Source: Numida meleagris (Eukaryota > Chordata > Aves > Galliformes > Numididae). Taken from it: a stretch of DNA of 64,000 nt. Numbering within the stretch: position 1 is the stretch's first letter; each line of letters begins with the position of its first letter. Below the pieces are notes generated by a model that was given only the letters and a program-made list of their open reading frames with translations, ran no database searches and was not told where the DNA came from. The DNA is taken from contig NC_034414.1 in NCBI RefSeq assembly GCF_002078875.1, forward strand, positions 18,763,883 through 18,827,882, read 5' to 3'. Position numbers and translations under genes: made by a program. Shown here piece after piece: positions 38,001-51,556 of this stretch.

Positions 38001-38840
38001 GTCACTTGCCGCTGATGTGCAAGAACCACACTGCACAGCATCTCACTACCAGCTCCATGCGTAGGGACCTGGCATAAACTTGTGGCTGAGAAGAGCATCC
38101 AGTGCCTGCAGGAATGAGAGTGCTGTCCTCTGGTTTTCCAGCCTACGATGAGGGCAAACTAGAGGGGAAACCCCTAACTCCCTGCCATCGCTCCAGCCAA
38201 AGGGCAGGTGGCGTGCCACATCCTCAGCATCCACTTCTCACTGACACTAACATTACTTCAGCCAGGCTGCACAAAGCATGCACTGAAAATAGACGTGCAG
38301 TATATATGTAAAGATGAAGACATATTGTAGAACCATCAGGATATGTACTTCAATGGTAGCAGAAGTGACTGACACCCATAAGATTAAAAGTAAGACTTTT
38401 TGCATAGACAGGAGCTCAGAAATACCTTGGTTCCTTGTCAGCTTAGTAAGACAAATTTTCTCAGGTGGAACAGGTATTTGAAGAGCAACAAGAATTAACT
38501 ACCATCTAATTAATTAATGGAAATGGCCTGGATGAAATGGTAAGCCAGTGGAAAGATTAAAACCATTTGAACTAGATCCCTAGTGAACAGATCCATTCAT
38601 TACCATTGATACCCTCAGACAGCATTGCTCTCCCTGCCATATAAAGTTATAATTAATTATGCAGTACAGCCATTGACACCTGAGATCTTTCAATATCAGC
38701 TCTACTCTGACGAGACCAGGCTCTCAGAGAAGAAAGAACTTTGTGGATATCTGATACCATCTCAACATCTGTTACCTTGGCATAGTATCTGCCTGATATA
38801 GCCAAAACCTCACATAGCAAGTTATAGATGCACAAAAAAA

Positions 38841-38859
38841 AGAGGGGGGAGGGGGGCGG
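38841..38859 (+). repeat. G-rich tract (G6-A-G6)
   Basis: The plus strand reads AGAGGGGGGAGGGGGGCGG just after an A-run. It is potentially quadruplex-forming but short. Confidence 0.7.
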
Positions 38860-39118
38860 AAGAGAGTTAATCTCAAAGTCACGCACTTCATATTTTATCA
38901 CATTTGTTTTATGATTAAAAACAATGAGGCAAAAGAAGCTCTCTGACTTTTGAGAAACCATTTCCAGTGCTCTGTTCTTTACAAGAGTTTCCTCTTGGGA
39001 CTGCAAAGCCCTGGAGTTTTTCAGAGAAATGTGAGATGGCTATGCAGCATGTCACTGACATGAGACACTTTCTCTCTTCAGTAGAAGATGCAACTTTCAC
39101 CTCAAAGTCCCAGAACGG

Positions 39119-39137
39119 AAAAAAAAAAAAAAAAAAA
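39119..39137 (+). repeat. A19 homopolymer
   Basis: Nineteen A residues follow CAGAACGG. No mobile-element body was recognised alongside it. Confidence 0.85.
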
Positions 39138-42100
39138 GACCACAAGCTTAAATCAATCCAAATTGATAATGAACTCCAGGTTTGTTTTGAACTGAGCTCA
39201 CTCTTCCATTGTGCTCTTTGCACTGAATGACCCAGGAGACTGGTTTGGAATCAGGAATGTTTTGAATTGGTACATTCTGGATTTCATTACTCCCCTCTGG
39301 ACAAGTGGATGCATTTTCAGAGCCTGAAACTTCACTTGTACAAATCCTCCTATGGCTGGAAAAGAAGGAATTAAAGCAACCAGGAAAGAATACGTGGTGA
39401 TGCCTGTGAGTCACCATTCAAATTGCTGTTTCGTTTCAGCATTCACCAAATCTGGAAAGGGTGGGGAAGTAATAAAGAGAAAGAGACTTTCCTTACTGTA
39501 CCAGTAGCACACAACCGAGCATGTGGTATGGGAAGCTCATACAATGAAGAAGCTCGTTGTACAACACTTAAAAATCTATTCCTGGATTACTTTATTTCTC
39601 ACCTTCCTGCCAGCTGGTGGCTGTGACAGCTGACATCTCATCTGGAACTAGAAAGAAGTTAGCATTCTCCCTTTTGACAGGAGACTTGCTGCAAGTCTAC
39701 TATATTTGACATTCTTTCTTACTGGTTGGTTTACTAACACACAATAATCAGTTTCCAGAAACAATTAGCATAGCTCTAAGGACTTGCTCACTGACATTTG
39801 TAACCAAAGTGTTATGTTTTTTGTCTATTTTTTTTTTTAGGGGGTGAAGGGCTAACCAAACAATGAGGGTGGGGGAAGAGAACAGAGCGTATGTTCAAAA
39901 TGAGACTTGAACTAAAGCCTCAGACAGTTCCTATGCAGTGCTGAAATAACACATAATGAAGGAATGCACAGAAGCAGTAAGTTAAATTTTGCAGTATAAG
40001 TGGACGTCAAACTTGATTGCAATTATCTGGAAGATTTATTTCTATCCCTTATAGACACTGTTTCTCACATTTCACTCCCAACAATAGTCAGAGAGCTGTT
40101 AAAGGCAACTCACATAGAAGATAATACCAAAAATTAATGGAGATACTGACTGCACACATACCATACATTAAAGTAATTTGATTTTAAAGACAGCTATTAA
40201 TATTCTTATTTCTACAGCAATCCGTCTTCCCCGATGTAGTCAAGGGACAACAGTTAAAACAGAATTTTATGCCTCTCAAGAGGTTAATACAAATAGCTAC
40301 GAGCCTGTCACATGTAAAGCAGGAAAAAAAAAAATAACACCTGTTATGGGAGGGTAGGAATCAGAAGAACATTCTCAAGTATTCAAACGCAGAGGTGGGA
40401 AAATAAGCTGGTGAGGTAGCCCTGAGATAGTGCTTTGCACAGTAAAAGACAGAAGCACTAAAACAAGAACTCTGACAGCTGATTGAGATCACCATGAAGG
40501 CAGATTTGATGAAGACATTTCAGAAAGTTCAAGTGAGAACAACTTGTCTGGTTGCAACATGCAACAAGTGCTGATTGTTGACAGCCAGCAGTTTGACTTT
40601 GAATACAAAACTGAAGATGACACCAGAGTTCAAAGAATAAGTTAAGAAGATGTTGGTTCTAGTTTTATTCTATGACAAGCCTTCCCCATCACCTCAGACA
40701 CAGTTTCAGCTCCCACTCAATTGCTGAATCACTACTACAAATCACTGAAATAATTTCAGATCCTCCTTCATAATGAAAACACTAGGAAAAAATACAGTCA
40801 CTACAATCTGCTATAACATCACTACACGGAGGGGACAATCTTTCTGTCTCAGATTTGCAGCTCCTTTACAGATCATTCATTTTATTCTTTTGCCTTTACA
40901 ACTGAAGCAGCTGATCACTAGCTCAGAGAAAGCAGAAATGCTATCGTACTCCTTGGAGTATTCCCTCCCGCATCTCTTTCCCCACCTCAGACATATGCTA
41001 GTAGTTAAAGGCAGCTGGCTGAAGCTCCAAGTTTGACCAAAGGGCTGGGGGGGTGAAATTGTGTTCAAATGCCACAGATTACCTAAAAAGACACTACCGC
41101 CACTCCTTCCCTCTACTTGTTGTCTTGAGGCCAAGTAAAATGTAACCAACTAAAGCAGTACCTAACTGAAACGTCTCAGTACATATACACCCATGCTTGA
41201 GTAAAAATAGTTAAAAAAAAATGAAAGAACTCAGATTTTGTTAAAAGACACGGGCACACTGTACACTTATACAGACTAGAGAGCTCTCTTAGCTTTAACG
41301 ACGACAATATCAACAATTAATTAAGTTAGTGTATCCTTTACTGATAGAACAGTGGGAGGGAAAGGCTGAGCCCTGCACTCAAAGTGGTGCAGAACTCTCT
41401 TATAAACGCTCAGAGAAGGAGCAGGGGACCACGCACAGGACTAATAAATGGAAAGGAAGATTGGTAGCACCTGCTGTCAGGAATGCCTGAAAGAAAACGA
41501 ACAAGTTTTTCTGCCTTCTAATTTCTCTTATGTCAGAGCCCTGAAGCGGGCAGAAAGTAAAGACAGAGGTAGGGGTAAGAATTGCTGACCTCTCTGGGCC
41601 AAAGCCAGGAGCACGCAGTGATCAGGAACGAAATAAAAAGAGTTTGGCTGGTGGTGAATACGCCAACAGGAAAGGGAACATCATCTGCTAATTCCAGTCA
41701 TCATCACTGTGACAAAAAACAGTGCTGGCAAGCACTGAACAGGCAACCATATAATTTTTTTATGTATCACTTCAGAGCTGTAAGATGATGAGAAGCACAG
41801 GAACAGACACTAAATCGGTGCCTACTGTAAGATGGATTCATTCACTTCCCCAGAAGCATGTCTGTTACACAAACTCCCAGAAACACTGGCATAATGCCCA
41901 AACAGCACTTATTCAGCCAATTCAATTAGCGTTATCATTAAGTCACAATATATCTAATGAATGAAACAGACACATTACTACTTATTATCACAGCATTTCT
42001 CTTTGGAGCAGTGCTACTGATGGGATGCAGAGAGCACATTCTGATGCACGAGTGGCAGTGTGTGGATAAGGAAAGCTAAAACAGTCCAGACAAACCAGCT

Positions 42101-45100
42101 CCTCTGCCTAATTTCCAGAGCTGCTCCTGGAAATAGAATCTTCACATTGTCTTTAATTTGCACAAGGTCTACACCACACTTTGTCCTTGTTAGAAGCAGG
42201 TCTGAAGTAGAGAGTTCAATAAAAGCAAAATATTATAGCTTTCAAATTTTTGATCAATTTATACTGACAACAGTACTATGGGAGCCTTTATATGGCATAG
42301 ATACTTATTGAAAGGGTAGAGCAAATACCCTCAAAGTCACACCACATTTTTTTTCATATTTGGTTAATTGTGTGGCAGCACACATCCTAATAAAAATGCT
42401 GCCCATATGAGGGTGGCAAGTGTTCAGATACTGGAATTGCCCAGCACAAGAACAGCAGGGATTCTGTGATTTTCAACAATTTCACTGTTTTAATTTCACT
42501 GGGGTTGTTTGCTATACCTTAGTTATCTCATTTTTAAGGCCCCAAAACAGAAGCATCCTAAAAAAAGGTGACATGAAAACACCAACATTTCATACCAGTA
42601 GACTCCTCTTCTGAGATTCCCCAAAGCTTCATGGCATGGGCTTCACACATTGTCACAAATAAAATATGCCGCTAAACAGACATTATCGACCAAGATGTTA
42701 AGAGTTGCTCTAGTATGGCTACAGCTTGTTATAGCAAGACACTGTAGACAAGCAATTAAACAGTGATAGTGGAAGGGAATGGAACTGGACTTTCTTGGTA
42801 TCACCGTATTACAGGTGAGGAATAAAATCCTGCAGGGTTCACCAGTGAAGCTTGGCAGAAGCATTATTTATGTGACCTCATGTATGCCTACAACCACAGG
42901 TGTGAAAAGAATAGTCTGACAAGTCCAGGGATCTCCTATGTACGATACTACCGAAAGAGAGCGCTCCACTTCATTGAGAATGAGTGTTAAAGAGGCCTCT
43001 TGTTTACCAAAGCAGCAACTTGTCAACAAGCTACAGAACACATTCTTGATAGAATTTTGACTGAAAGTCCTAGCTTCAGTCATTTTTCACAAAAATAAGT
43101 GTTCCTAGTTGAGGGAATAACATGGGTATTTCCCATTCAATAGAATTATGGACTCCTAACTATAATTTCTCATGTCAAGTTTCTGAATGCATAGTTTTGT
43201 TTACAAAAGACAGTTGATCCGGTTCTCTGATCAAACCAAGTGCCTGCAAGTTAAAAGCCACGATCAACCTGACTTATTCTTTAAGTTTACAGACCAAAAT
43301 TCAGAATGTGCCTGATCTAAGTAAGACATTTTGGTTTTAGGTCTCAGTCTCAAATAACTGGCAGAAATATCCATTATTTCTGCTATCTTAGCTGATGCTG
43401 TTTTCTAGGCAAAATGCTTAGCTGACTGCTGAGCATTGTAGAGATGCTTGCGGTAAGCCTAATGAGTTAGTCTGATCACTGGAAGCACAGCAATTGCAAT
43501 AGCACAACACTAAATATGGGTTAACACATGCTGCTAGGACTACCAAGATAAATTTGCCTGCAAGGAACTCTAAGGTACTACAGCTACTCTGCCTCAAATA
43601 TTCAGGTCAGCTCCGGTATGTGTTGCAGCATGGGAACACCTGCAATCTAAGGGAAACAAAAAAGATTTAAGAAAGGAAGAAGATGTTCATAATTAACATG
43701 TAAGTTGAACTGTTTTTTTCATTTGAGTTACAACTGAAGTTTCACTGTAGTTGCTGAACCTTCCCAAAAGTTATTCTTACAATAATAGATCAGGAGGACC
43801 TCGAAAGGCAGCATTTTCATGTTTGTGAACTTGAAAGGTGTATACTACTGCAGCGCTGTGCAAGGAGGGTGGCCCAGCAGAAGCTGCTTTGTAAAGGATA
43901 TGGAAAGTTTGTTTGTGTGTTCCTACAGCACTCCTCTCAGATTTGAGTTTCTGGACATCACTTCTGTATCGATAATGGTATCTGAATCTCTCTAATTACA
44001 AGAACTGAAACAGACAAGACCCACTGGGTCACATCTTTATCTCAGTTCAGCACTTCTTCCTCTTGTAGCAGATATTCGTGTTCCAAGTAGAGGGGATTTC
44101 AGCATCCCCTGCAAGTCTGCCTGACAGAGCAAGAGAGGTACTGTCAGGAAATCCTTTTCCCTTGGTATTCAACTTGAAATTCCTTTTTGCTTCCTCTGTT
44201 CTCCACCAATTACCTCTCTGGAGCACACTAACCAAATCCATCAACATCTACATCTTTAAAATAATATGGCATAATTAGCTCCAGGGAAACAGCTTTCACC
44301 AAGCTACGCATATTTATCTTTTTTAATCTTACATTGTTAATTTCATGCCTCCAGCCAGATCCTGAGTCATTTGCTACTCTCCTTGGAGCTCATGCCAATT
44401 TGTTAGCCTTCTTCTGGCAATTCAAATGAATAAAGCTGAGAGCACAACAGGAGGTGAGGTCTTTTCTGAGCCACAGAAAATCTGTATGGCTGAAGTCCAT
44501 TCTGAACCATAAAGAAATACAGCACATTAAAGAACTTCATAAATGAAAACTAATTCCCACACTACCTCTGTGACAAAGGATGGTAAGCACATAACCTGTT
44601 TTTACAGACTGGAAAAAAAGCATTCTACCTATGGCCACAAGGTGAGAGTGTCAGTGTGAGAATTGTGTTGAAATTCAGCATTTACCTTAGTCTTGACTTT
44701 ACACCATTTTTATTTTTTTTATTTTTATGAAGTAGTGACTTAATCCCATTCGTCCTGTAATTCTGCACTTATATTATCCTATTGGCTCTGCTACTGAGCA
44801 CCATTTTACTTCCCAGGGTTCAGATGCTGTTATGACACTCGACTTCTTTCCCTCATCCCCATCCATCTGAAAACGTACTCTGAACCTACAACCCTCTGGA
44901 GCTCAATCCACTTAAGCTTTGAAGCAACTGTCAAAATACAGTACATCAAAGCATAAGACCGAGAACGCGCAACATCTCTGAAAAGCCATAGCGCAAATAA
45001 ATACGTTTTTCAAAAACTGGAAGTCAGAGGTGCAGAGTTGTAAAAAGAACTGAACATTATGGCAAGATCCTTCTATTTTGGTAACAACTGTAACGTTATA

Positions 45101-46336
45101 AAAATGTCGGCACTATTCAAGCAGTGGTTCATACTTTCAGCAGTGCTGCGTTGTTGTTGTTGATCTTGACAGCCTAAGCAATACCAAGTCCTCGGGGAGC
45201 GCTGCAGTGGAACTGCTGCATGCCTGGCTGGAGAAGTAGCAGCTGTAGCATGAAACTATGCACTAAAGAGAACAAGTCTCAGCTTGACTTTTTTTTTTTT
45301 TTCTTTTTAAAGCCATTTCTACACCTTCTACTCAGTTTGTTTCCTTTGTGCTCTCACTCACTCAAAGAACGAATATTTTTCATGCCTGTTTCACATATGA
45401 CTACTTCTGTAACATGCCTTTTTCCAAAAAGTTAACAAAACTTTATAGTAACAAGAGAAATATCACAGTTCTTCTATATCATCGTATTAGTGACAACTGC
45501 ATACTTACTAAGCAGATGATCATGTTTGATAATAGAATTTCCATACCCAGAAACACTCCATAAGCTGCAAGTGTGGCGTGAGTTTCTCAAGAACTGTGAC
45601 AACAAACACCAATGCTGAAGTAGACATAGTTAAAATAAGTACCTGATGTACCCCTGTCTGCCTAACACATATCTCATTACTGTAACTATCATTCACAGTC
45701 AGGAGTTGAAAAATCATGTTGGAAAAAATAAAATAATAATAATAAATCCTGTATTATTTTAAATAAGATGTAAGTTCTTGCAGGTTTCTGCATTTTTAGA
45801 CTACACTCCATGTTTTTTAAACCTTTTTATCACTATCACAAGAACTAAAAGCCAACATGTTTTTGCAATGAAAACTGAAATTGTCCTGTAATTAGCTATG
45901 GCAGAAATCACTTAAATAAAAATGAACACAACTCTCAAAAAAGCAGAGCTTAACACAACATCACAAGAACAGCACTGTAATTTTGTACAGCTTTCTGGCT
46001 TTGGAGGAGTTTGCAAGAGTCTCATCTTTCTCTTCCCTCCTCAGTCTCAAGTAGTTTTCTTGACAACCTTCTTAAGCATTTGTATATCCTCTACCTGCAC
46101 TTATTTGTGACCCCACAACAAAGCAAATAATTTCAAGGCTTCCTAAACCAGCATTCTCTGTTCACGTTCCCTTTCTAAAACAGTGTTTTCTTTCTGCAGT
46201 GCTGGCACATCAGCGCTTCCCATTTGACGACTACAACCCTGCTGTAAGCAGCAAACACTCTTCAGTCTCTTTACCTGTGGGAAGCCCCACTCCTTATCTT
46301 TCTGATGCTTACAACAAGAAACCCCAAGAAGGTGGC

Positions 46337-46367
46337 AAAAAAAAAAAAAGAAAAGAAAAGAAAAAGG
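46337..46367 (+). repeat. A-run grading into AAAAG repeats
   Basis: Thirteen A residues are followed by AAAAG-type units. It is a simple-sequence tract. Confidence 0.8.
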
Positions 46368-49300
46368 ATTTTTCAGTCTGCTTTGGTTGCCCTAGAAGAC
46401 AGAGAAGTACCAAGCTATGGAGACTTGTGTTTAGCAGTGACTGTGGAAAAAGCCTACATCTTCCAAACAATATTAAGTACATAAAGTTGGAATTGAAATA
46501 ATAATAATGGAGGAGATACTTGAGAAATCCTAGAAGAAAGTATATTCCAGAAAGACAGAATTTCTTGGTAGTACATCCTTCCAATGTAGGTAAAACAACA
46601 CCTTTAAAAGCAAGTAAATTAGAATAGAAGTGATAAATACTCTGAATTCTGTTACTTCACAGGTTATCATAATGCCTACATCTGGATAGGGTAGAATGCT
46701 ATTTGAAGGGAGATTTCATTTATCCTGGAACCTAACCTATCCCTGGGGAATCTGTTTCACTAAGTTAAATACAATACCTCTATTCATTCTCCACTTTTTC
46801 CATTAGTTGCTTTGCTTTAGGGGGTCCATTTTCCACTCAGTCCTTTCCTCCACAGTCCCCTCCTCTGCCTTGCACTATCACACAGCCACTCCGTGAGCCA
46901 CACTACTTTCTTCCATTCTGTTATCCTTGCAATATACGTTTGATGTGCTTGGCGTACAGAGCCGATGCCTGTTAAGACTAAAACCACGTTGTAATTTGGA
47001 GTAAAAACATACAAAGCCATGGCTGAGCATGACAGAAGAAAGCTATCCCCAGCCTTGGAAGCTGCAGTATGTCCCTATTGGGAATAGCCTAGTACCATGT
47101 TTAGTACGTTAACCAGAAAGAGGAAATGGCTGAGGTTTAGCTGGTCTTTCAGCTCCATGCTGTAGAGGCCAGCATTCATTCCCCCCAGCTATGCAGGATG
47201 AGCATTTTACACATCCTCTCATTTCGACTTAATGGTTCTTCCACTCTTTCAAATAATTCTCTCTACTCTGGCAAGCACGTGATTTATGGAACCAAAGCAG
47301 AAACAAATGGATTACACAGCTAATGAATGAATCAAACAAGCCCAAGAGGCTAGATCATATGATCAGCTGAAGAGGATTGAGTTTGTTAAATGCAACTTCT
47401 ATTACTTACGTCTTTGCACTTGGTTATACTAAGGTTTCAAAGAGCTACAATCCAGACAGATACTGCATTGTTTAAAAAACACGAGATTTTCGGCATGGAT
47501 ATGTCTTCCCTGACATCTTTCAGCAGTGTTGTCTCCATCTGAATTAGCTGTGATTGATGCAGAAACCTCTCTTTGATGGCACACACAAAACTTTGGACAG
47601 AATAACTTCGGGAGACTTTTCTCTCTGAAATACAGCAATTGCATCTTGGACTTTCAGCAGAATACTTCTCTTGGAAAATATCCAGAGCTGTAAACTTGTA
47701 TGTGTTCAAATTTTGCCCTTATAATAATAATATCACCCTGAACTTCTACACTGGCTGTGTACATCAGTACTCAAAAGCATGGCTTGGAAGGGGTGAGTTA
47801 CCAGGATATCCCAGCAGAAACTGCAGAGTGGGCCCAAACTTGCATTCCAGCATTTGCACTCCGATAAAAACTTCACCCTTGTATCAGGATGAAGAAGATC
47901 TTTCACAAGCGTACCTATTGGGTTCGTGAGCTTAAAATAAAAGTGAAAAAATGTGATTTGGATTGCAAGTTTTTTCAGCTTTTATATTAAGTGTAGTAAA
48001 ATACACAAATAAAAGTGTATTTTAAATATCAAACTGAAATGTTTTAAATTTTCTAACTTTTTGTCCTATTTATTAGGCCTATGCTCTGAATTTGATGAAT
48101 ACTAATTCTAATGAATTTGATGCCCATTTTTAAGCTAACATGGAATTTCACTTCTGGGGAATAAGTTATTTGAGAAATATTGCCAGTATTTCTTCCCCTC
48201 TGCCAAAGAATGGTCACCAGAGAGCACAAAGAGATTCAGCCAAAAATTATTTTAACTATTATCTTTCAATCTCTTCCAATACAGAAGAGAAGAAACACTG
48301 CAGGAAAAGAGCTTGTTTTATACACAGAATGTCATCATATTTTTTGTTTTACATACTTAGCTTGTGAACATATTTTTGTAGAAGTGAAATTCCTAAATAG
48401 GATGCTGCAGCTTCCTCATTCTGAAGACATGGAGCAGATGCTTACAAGCTTTCTTTCTTTCATCCACTCTTTAGGAGTTCTTTGCTTTACTCCACCTGGG
48501 TAACTTCAGCAGATCTAAAATTATTACATCCATTGCTTTTTTGTTAAGACTACTAAGACAAAAAACATTTTCTCTTTGAGTGGTGCATTGCATTGATGGG
48601 AAGAGTAAGGTAATCAAACAATTTCACACATGATACTGCAGGGTCTGCACAATTGGTCTTCACAAGTTTGAGCTGAAGATCATTTCAGCAACTTAGCAGT
48701 AAGTACTTAACAAGACCAGCCTTTTCACTGCCCAAAGCTTGTTTTTACTTAAAAAGTCTTATAAATATGATTGATTTTAAAACTCTGGAACTCACTAATA
48801 CCTACAAGTACTGAGATGACAAAAATTACATCTATTATTGGAGGCTAATATCATTGACTGAACCCTGCTCTGTACTCTATGCCATTTGGAAAAATAAACA
48901 GCAAATAGTATTTCTCTCTTTCTCTCTCCCAACAAAGCCTGACATTTTATTTCATCACGCTGTTTTATTGGTTCTCACATCTGGATTATATAAATTTAAA
49001 GCACAGTTTTCAATATCTGCGTTGCTTAAGGTTACAGTATTTGACAAATCCTATTCGCCAGGCTGTCAAATTAAATTAACACGGGCAATAGAGGAGGGAC
49101 AAAAGAATAAAGAGGCTAAGGTTTACTCCCTTGTGTTCAGAAAGCGAGACAAAATTAACCCCTCCAAGGGAGCAGCACCAGCCCTGACAGGCCAGCTAGA
49201 AAGGTAATGGCAATATGATATAAATACATAAATTGTGCTGGCTAGCACCCCAGTACATAAAGCTGAACTGGCTTGATTTACTAGGCCACCAGACTCCTGC

Positions 49301-51050
49301 AAACGGAAGCCAGATATTGGCTACTGTCAGCTCCTCATGTGAAGCACTAGTGCTTCTTGCTGTTTTAATCAGAAATCAACAGTAAACGCAGTAGGTAGTC
49401 TACATCTAACACATCTTTCAAGGATCCCTACCTGCACTCAGAAACTTCAGAAAGATACTGTGAACTCCAACCAGAAAAACTGGCTGATCCCATGCTTGCT
49501 GGGCTGATCAGGGGAGTTAGGTCTTCAGGGATGCTCTTCATAGCATTCCTTTGAAGATACTTCCTGCCTACACAGGATTTTTTTTTTTTTTTTAATCTTA
49601 TCCTTCAGGGTGGCTTTTGCGCTAACACCACATTTCAGAGATATATACAGTGGCTGGCACTTACCATCAACAAACAGAAGCGCATACACAGCTAGGAGAA
49701 ATAATGAAAAAATAAGTAAAAGTCAGAGGGCTGGCCTGCATGAAGCAGCTTAATTCACAACAGATGTTTAACTCTAGTACAGTGCTGATTAGCCTTACAG
49801 GTGGGACAAACTCGTAACAGAAATCCTGCATGCAACCAGCACTTATTCTATCTATTAAGGACAAATCTGGACTCATAGTCTGCAACAAAACGACATTTAA
49901 AGGGCTTTGTAGGGACAGATAATTCTTTCCTCGGGACTACATGGGGTCTGCAATCACCACTGCATTTCTGAGAAGCAGAACCTGGAAAGCCCCAAATCTT
50001 TACCTGTGAGGTAGCCAGGCCCCAAAGTAAAAAACTGGTTCTCATATTTTCTCCATTCTTCCTTGCAATTGTATTTTTACTCCCAATAGCTTCCTGAATC
50101 CCTCCCAGGTCTAGATGGATGGACTCTACACATTTCTCTCTTCCTGGTTGAAATTCTGCAATTCTTATATCAAAACAGAGTCCACAACTCAAATACATGA
50201 CACTCATCTGAAAAGAACGAAATGTTCCCAGCACCTGAGCCCACGACTGCTACTGAATAAAGTTACAAGAGAGCTCTAACATCAAACCTTAGCAGAAAAT
50301 TATCTTCAAGAAGAGGACTGAGTAGATACACCAGGCCAGTTTCAATTTGTTTGGGAAGTTCAGCACAGCAAGGCTGTAAGCCTAGCTGAGCTTTGGTGAC
50401 TCTTATCATGAGACAGAGAGAACTTTTAACTGCTTACAATGCATTTGACTGTCTGACTCCCAGCATTAACTTCCATATTACCTACTTAGAAGATGACAGC
50501 ATGTTTATAGCTATGTAGGCATGTCTTCCTGTCTATCTACAAATGAGTCACTCCCTCAGAATTATCTAAGTAATTCTTCTGCAGCTCTAAGTCAGTATTA
50601 AAGTTGAGTAAAATCTTTGTATCTTAAGAGTTTTCATGATCAAGATATATACACATTATATACAAATGCTACTGAATGGCCTCATAAAATGGGGACTTAC
50701 ATTTTAGGAAACTATATGGCTTGTTGTCTCATCCCATTCCCTAGCTTGTTTCACCCAGCAAGACAACAGTGACTGTGGTGCACTTCACTGACAGATCAGG
50801 TACACCAACACAATTTATTAAATGTATTCTGAGCAAACTGTTGCGTATATAATCTATAATTACATGTATTCTGAGCAAACAATGTATTAGCCTATGATTG
50901 ATCAGTATTCCGGGGAGAGGGGGAGGTAGATTAGTGTAGATAAAGGTAAATTAGATTGGATAAGGTTATACCTTATATATATATTATTATTTACTATTAT
51001 TATATGTCTATTATCAGTCATACCCAAAGGGGGGGGGTCAGAGGTCAAAC

Positions 51051-51556
51051 TGTTACAAGGTATGCAAACTAAGATTTAAGCAGGGGTATGAAAAACACAT
51101 GACTTTACAGGAAAGCAAAGAAACTTCTGTTGGTTCCTTAAGACCTCATTTTCAGTTCCCAAAAATGTGAGGGGTTGTTCCTAGGTTAATCATCACACAG
51201 TTTTATAACCTCCATGTTTTTTGCCAAAGGCAGCACTTTCTCTTTTTCTTGACAGCTTCCAGTCACAGCTCAGACCCTTGACATGGGTACTAACCCATAT
51301 GTTGTTAGGCATAGAGAAGGCAAGTGGAGTGACAAAGCCATAGCTACAGCCTTATCCAACCTGCTTGGCTAGGGACAGCTCTCATTATCAGCCAGAGGAT
51401 GGCTACCAGACCTACGCTCCGTCTGGTTCTCCAGTCCTGCACCTCTCCCCTCCTCCAGGGGGCTATGCTTGGGCCATACTCCACATGTTTATCACACTCT
51501 TTTGTTTCTGTTATCAATAAAGTACATATACGAATAGCTTGAACCTTCTTGTAACT
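51051..51556. mobile_element. Candidate solo LTR of an endogenous retrovirus
   Basis: The segment starts with TGTTACAAGG and ends with CTTGTAAC, which are inverted copies of each other, as at LTR ends. A polyadenylation signal AATAAA (51516-51521) lies about 35 bp from the right end, as expected on the plus strand. The length, about 506 bp, fits an LTR. Against this, the last bases read CTTGTAACT instead of CTTGTAACA, and I could not find a matching target-site duplication: the left flank is CAAAC and the right flank is TCATG. No gag, pol or env remnants are visible beside it. The call rests on structure only; no family match could be run. Confidence 0.35.

Larger units (their letters stand above)
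35069..51050 (-). other. ABTB2 intron 1, middle part B
   Basis: This is non-coding sequence with simple tracts: a G-rich stretch at 38841-38859, A19 at 39119-39137, T14 at 45289-45302, an AAAAG-type run at 46337-46367 and T16 at 49578-49593. AT-rich sequence with a 17-bp direct repeat lies at 50822-50880, and a TA-rich tract at about 50973-51006. A block around 48900-49260 looks like candidate conserved non-coding DNA. No gene was seen. Confidence 0.65.

Noticed and set aside
48854..49207. 117-codon plus-strand frame
   Set aside because: It covers a possible conserved non-coding block, but the peptide has no family resemblance and no exon borders in a sensible frame.
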